This document shows positions 62,701 to 64,000 of a stretch of DNA of 64,000 nucleotides, piece by piece. The notes below the pieces were generated by a model. It searched no databases. It was not told the origin of the DNA and saw only the letters and a program-made list of their open reading frames with translations. Each line of letters begins with the position of its first letter. Position 1 is the stretch's first letter. Origin of the DNA: Nemertoderma westbladi (taxonomy: Eukaryota > Xenacoelomorpha > Nemertodermatida > Nemertodermatidae); assembly GCA_032718475.1 (NCBI GenBank), contig JAUCBJ010007014.1, positions 62,001 through 126,000 of the forward strand, read 5' to 3'. The position numbers and the translations under genes were made by a program.

Positions 62701-62968
62701 CTTGCTCTGCTGTATCCTTAGACACCAATCCGTCGTCCATGTAGAAGTTTCTCAAGATGGACTCGATTACTTCTACTGGATACTTACCAATCTGGGCTGT
62801 TGCCGTTTTCTTTAGAACAAACAGCGTACCATTTGGACTATCGCGGGCGCCAAATATCCTAACGTACATTTGGTATGTAACCACTGGGCCGGATAAGTCT
62901 TTATTCTCATACCAGAGAAACCGAAGGCTATCCTGGTCTGCCTTACAGGCTCTTACCTGGTGGAACAT
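59768..62968 (-). CDS. BEL-C pol: RT C-terminal part, RNase H, integrase
   Basis: 1066 open codons, entered from the upstream polyprotein. RT begins at MFHQVRACKADQD with catalytic FYMDDG at residues 75-80. RNase H: LHLFSDASDTGFGMVAYL, VPRAELQAAVVS, FYWTDASLVLVYI, HCPGVLNPADITSRGA. A linker contains three 24-bp repeats (about 61565-61635, Leu-Glu-Arg-Pro-Glu-Glu-Ser) and a palindrome copy (SKPAGLD). Integrase: H2C2 (HKRLHHAGKLH to ACLVCKR) and the D-D-E triad (TGVDCFGPI, YSDKGTNFVGG, PWRGGSWERLV). It ends with the BEL C-terminal domain including RPVQDIVLLEE. The part present looks intact, but RT lacks its N-terminal third (see the junction near 63030). Confidence 0.9.
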   Translation of the reverse strand: MFHQVRACKADQDSLRFLWYENKDLSGPVVTYQMYVRIFGARDSPNGTLFVLKKTATAQIGKYPVEVIESILRNFYMDDGLVSKDTAEQAIEVAHGLQECLATGGFPLTKFTTNSEALLESFPVKDRGSGDIELGVEPIPMARVLGLAWNPNTDKFQVRVRFEPSSPDKILTKRICLSTLTRLFDPMNFISPVILQARACMRKIWLSDLEWDEPISPIHAKQWREWEAELHLLKNIDVPRSYFPNQLVFPADLELHLFSDASDTGFGMVAYLRQEVSQYKFETAFVTSRSKTMPVKYMTVPRAELQAAVVSVEVSKQVIEELDTTLTLFYWTDASLVLVYIAADNIALKTFVANRRAQIIDFTTKEQWRHCPGVLNPADITSRGAMPAEFCQEESQEFWLHGPDFLTRTQEHWPELLKIVTNPMPEDAEVKVEKVSKSKSKAKLKSLEQPEESLERPEESLERPGDLSDQQTYVTTRSGRVSYDIKPPLQTRRESQLVSDGQKMTDTMEPLVSKPAGLDSKLPLVSGQPSLALESCRVYDKLLNSSASWLTICKRTAWLSRYIAYLCIKHSEHLGEPSSTNSEQIRKLKQPLTEDEIDQAELKHLKHYQMCAFPKEFYLLSAQLPVLYKPLRKWSPLIHKGLICHRLRIQTVDINSQFRFPVIIPSHPIELQRAILWDIHKRLHHAGKLHCLSTARQRFILLQPSRAVGTMYDACLVCKRVNARVLEQEMAELPEARVQAYNPPFTNTGVDCFGPIEAKSGRLTHKRWGLLLTCMASRAIHIERVADMSTKSLLLALKRFMARRGLVKAFYSDKGTNFVGGNSELNAAHKAAQNKEISAALLPQRVEWRFNTPESPWRGGSWERLVRSVKQAIAKTLPVNKQLTDDELVTAFIEIEHTLNSRPIAMLPDGVALKPNLLLMQSPAFLVPASEPISADLYSRKSWKVTQFVAYTFWEYWREYYLPTISTRNKWYKTVRSLQRGDYVLITEPIVKRKYWETGVILHIHPDVQNIVRTVTVKIRCKCPHPKKCKTNGLHTLDRPVQDIVLLEETRTETGDYNLSPASKQN
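61414..61430. repeat. Palindromic 17-mer, copy 5
   Basis: CCAAACCCGCAGGTTTG inside BEL-C pol between RNase H and integrase, read as K-P-A-G-L. Confidence 0.85.
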
Positions 62969-63005
62969 CGCCTCGATGTCACAAGTAAATGCGAATCGCC
63001 GCTGT

Positions 63006-64000
63006 CTAAAACGTAACAGTATACCTATACTTCTCCCTAATGTCCGGATTCCTCAACAACCGAGCCCTTACTCCATTCAATCTTTTCAAGGCTAAGCTGT
63101 AGTTGTTCTCCAACTTAGGTGGTTGTCGACGCCACAACATTCCAACTTCAAAATGTCCAGTCGGTAGCAGACGTATGGTATCTTCCATCATCTCCAGCGA
63201 CCGTTTCTCATCAGTAGACATGGTTAGGTCATATCCACCGGGTTCCATTGCGTCCCTATCCAGCCATTCGACGGTTCTAGCTCCTGTCTCGAGGTCCTGG
63301 CGTATCAATTCCTTCTGCAACTCCTTCTCACTGTATTGGAAAATGTCTAGGTCTCGATATCTAGCCACTTGACCCTCCACTATATCGATATAAGTCAAAA
63401 CGTTAGTCAGATAAGTAGCGTGGGCCGCTGAACCAGACCCACGGGTCTGATAACAGTAGTCCTCGGGTTCACTATCTGTCCGGTCGTTGTGAAGTGGTTC
63501 CGACAACCTAACATTATCGGGAATCAACTCCTCGTCCGACTCGCTAATGTCACTATAATGGTCAATACAGGTTCTCCTAAACTCGTCTAAGTCTGGTGGT
63601 TCTACTAACGGTGGTTCAGTCATAGGCTGTAATCCGTCGTATCTATCTATTGGCTTGTCGCCACCTGTAAACTCATAAGACATGGGTACTCTTGTATACC
63701 AACCTAGTATAGTCCTATGGGCATGTGGTCCATTTACATGCGGTTCAGCTGGTCTCGTTTCCCATATTTGGTGTGCGATCAGCTGTTCTGCACCAATCAA
63801 CATAGAAACATTCCTATAACCTACCTGGTGTCTGGGTACTCTGAGCTTGTCAAAATACTCCTGTGCTATGGGACTCATCGGCGGCACCTTACCTAACTGC
63901 CTGCCGAACCCCTTCATAGCTAGACACTTAAATCCGTCCAATGGCAAAGCTCTTCGTTCTTGTCGAGTGTGCTGGTCTCTCGGAAGTAGGGAATCTAGTT
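63006..64000 (-). CDS. BEL-C protease C-terminus and protease-RT linker (partial)
   Basis: Open to the window edge; the apparent start at 63947 is a TTG and the frame continues upstream. It contains the end of the BEL peptidase region (VSMLIGAEQLIAHQ, TILGWYTRVPM), an acidic linker with palindrome copy 6 (QTRGSG), and the block NNYSLALKRLNGVRARLLRNPDIREKY that precedes RT. There, near 63030, the sequence jumps to LLRFRQRRFAFTCDIEAMFHQ in another frame. Roughly 100 or more RT residues normally found between these blocks are missing, so a deletion joins them out of frame. Confidence 0.85.
   Translation of the reverse strand, partial: LDSLLPRDQHTRQERRALPLDGFKCLAMKGFGRQLGKVPPMSPIAQEYFDKLRVPRHQVGYRNVSMLIGAEQLIAHQIWETRPAEPHVNGPHAHRTILGWYTRVPMSYEFTGGDKPIDRYDGLQPMTEPPLVEPPDLDEFRRTCIDHYSDISESDEELIPDNVRLSEPLHNDRTDSEPEDYCYQTRGSGSAAHATYLTNVLTYIDIVEGQVARYRDLDIFQYSEKELQKELIRQDLETGARTVEWLDRDAMEPGGYDLTMSTDEKRSLEMMEDTIRLLPTGHFEVGMLWRRQPPKLENNYSLALKRLNGVRARLLRNPDIREKYRYTVTF
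63433..63449. repeat. Palindromic 17-mer, copy 6 (variant arms)
   Basis: CCAGACCCACGGGTCTG, in BEL-C pol, read as Q-T-R-G-S. Both arms carry matching changes (A to G and T to C), so pairing is kept. Confidence 0.8.

Larger units (their letters stand above)
50487..64000 (-). mobile_element. BEL-C: BEL/Pao element, runs off the right edge
   Basis: Minus-strand BEL/Pao element. Pol occupies 59768 to beyond 64000; post-pol accessory ORFs occupy 50535-53965 and 58855-59035, split by a Copia insertion. Gag and the 5' LTR lie outside the window. It is better preserved than BEL-A and BEL-B in the accessory region but has a deletion in RT. Six copies of a palindromic 17-mer lie in or beside it. Confidence 0.82.

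Overview
The window is eukaryotic, intron-poor, AT-rich DNA that consists mostly of transposable elements. It contains one convincing host gene, a PRL-type phosphatase (PTP4A family) on the minus strand at 1357-1980. The mix of BEL/Pao and Copia LTR retrotransposons, RTE-type and CR1/Jockey-type LINEs, a pogo/mariner-like MITE and a foldback-like element suggests a metazoan, most likely a marine invertebrate. The Copia primer-binding site matches the 3' end of the metazoan initiator tRNA-Met, which agrees with an animal. I cannot name the species.

Layout. 1-2.3 kb: PRL gene and flanks. 2.5-9.5 kb: a GAGCAACAAY minisatellite invaded first by a foldback-like element (3011-5692), which was itself hit by an RTE LINE (3168-5216), and separately by a second RTE LINE (5825-9372). 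9.5-15.6 kb: low-complexity DNA, a MITE (12796-13114), and a CR1/Jockey-like LINE relic carrying an RTE 3' end. 15.6-46.1 kb (plus strand): an old, broken BEL/Pao element, BEL-A. It is interrupted by a CR1/Jockey-like LINE (about 20665-24022, minus), an RTE copy (28291-29571, minus) and a complete provirus-like BEL element, BEL-B (31298-45048, minus, with both LTRs and a 5-bp target duplication). 46.1-50.5 kb: non-coding DNA with tandem repeats and a tRNA-like fragment. 50.5-64 kb (minus): a third BEL element, BEL-C, running off the right edge and interrupted by a very young Copia element (53976-58843, identical 127-bp LTRs).

Main observation. All three BEL elements carry, downstream of pol on the same strand and where some LTR elements keep env, a set of related open frames that I do not recognise from BEL/Pao. 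The modules are: an N-terminal region with a CxxC...CxxH pair (BEL-A, BEL-C); a DEDD-type 3'-5' exonuclease-like domain resembling the RNase D/WRN fold (BEL-B, BEL-C); CCHC zinc knuckles (three canonical ones in BEL-C, a decayed set in BEL-B); and a shared C-terminal module followed by a basic tail (all three). Their repeated position behind three diverged pols argues that they belong to this BEL lineage and are not chance nested insertions.

Second observation. A 17-bp GC-cored palindrome (consensus CAAACCYGYGGGTTTGG read on the minus strand) occurs six times in and beside BEL-C, four times inside open frames, and I did not see it in the Copia insert or elsewhere in the window.

All similarity statements come from reading translations by eye; no searches were run.
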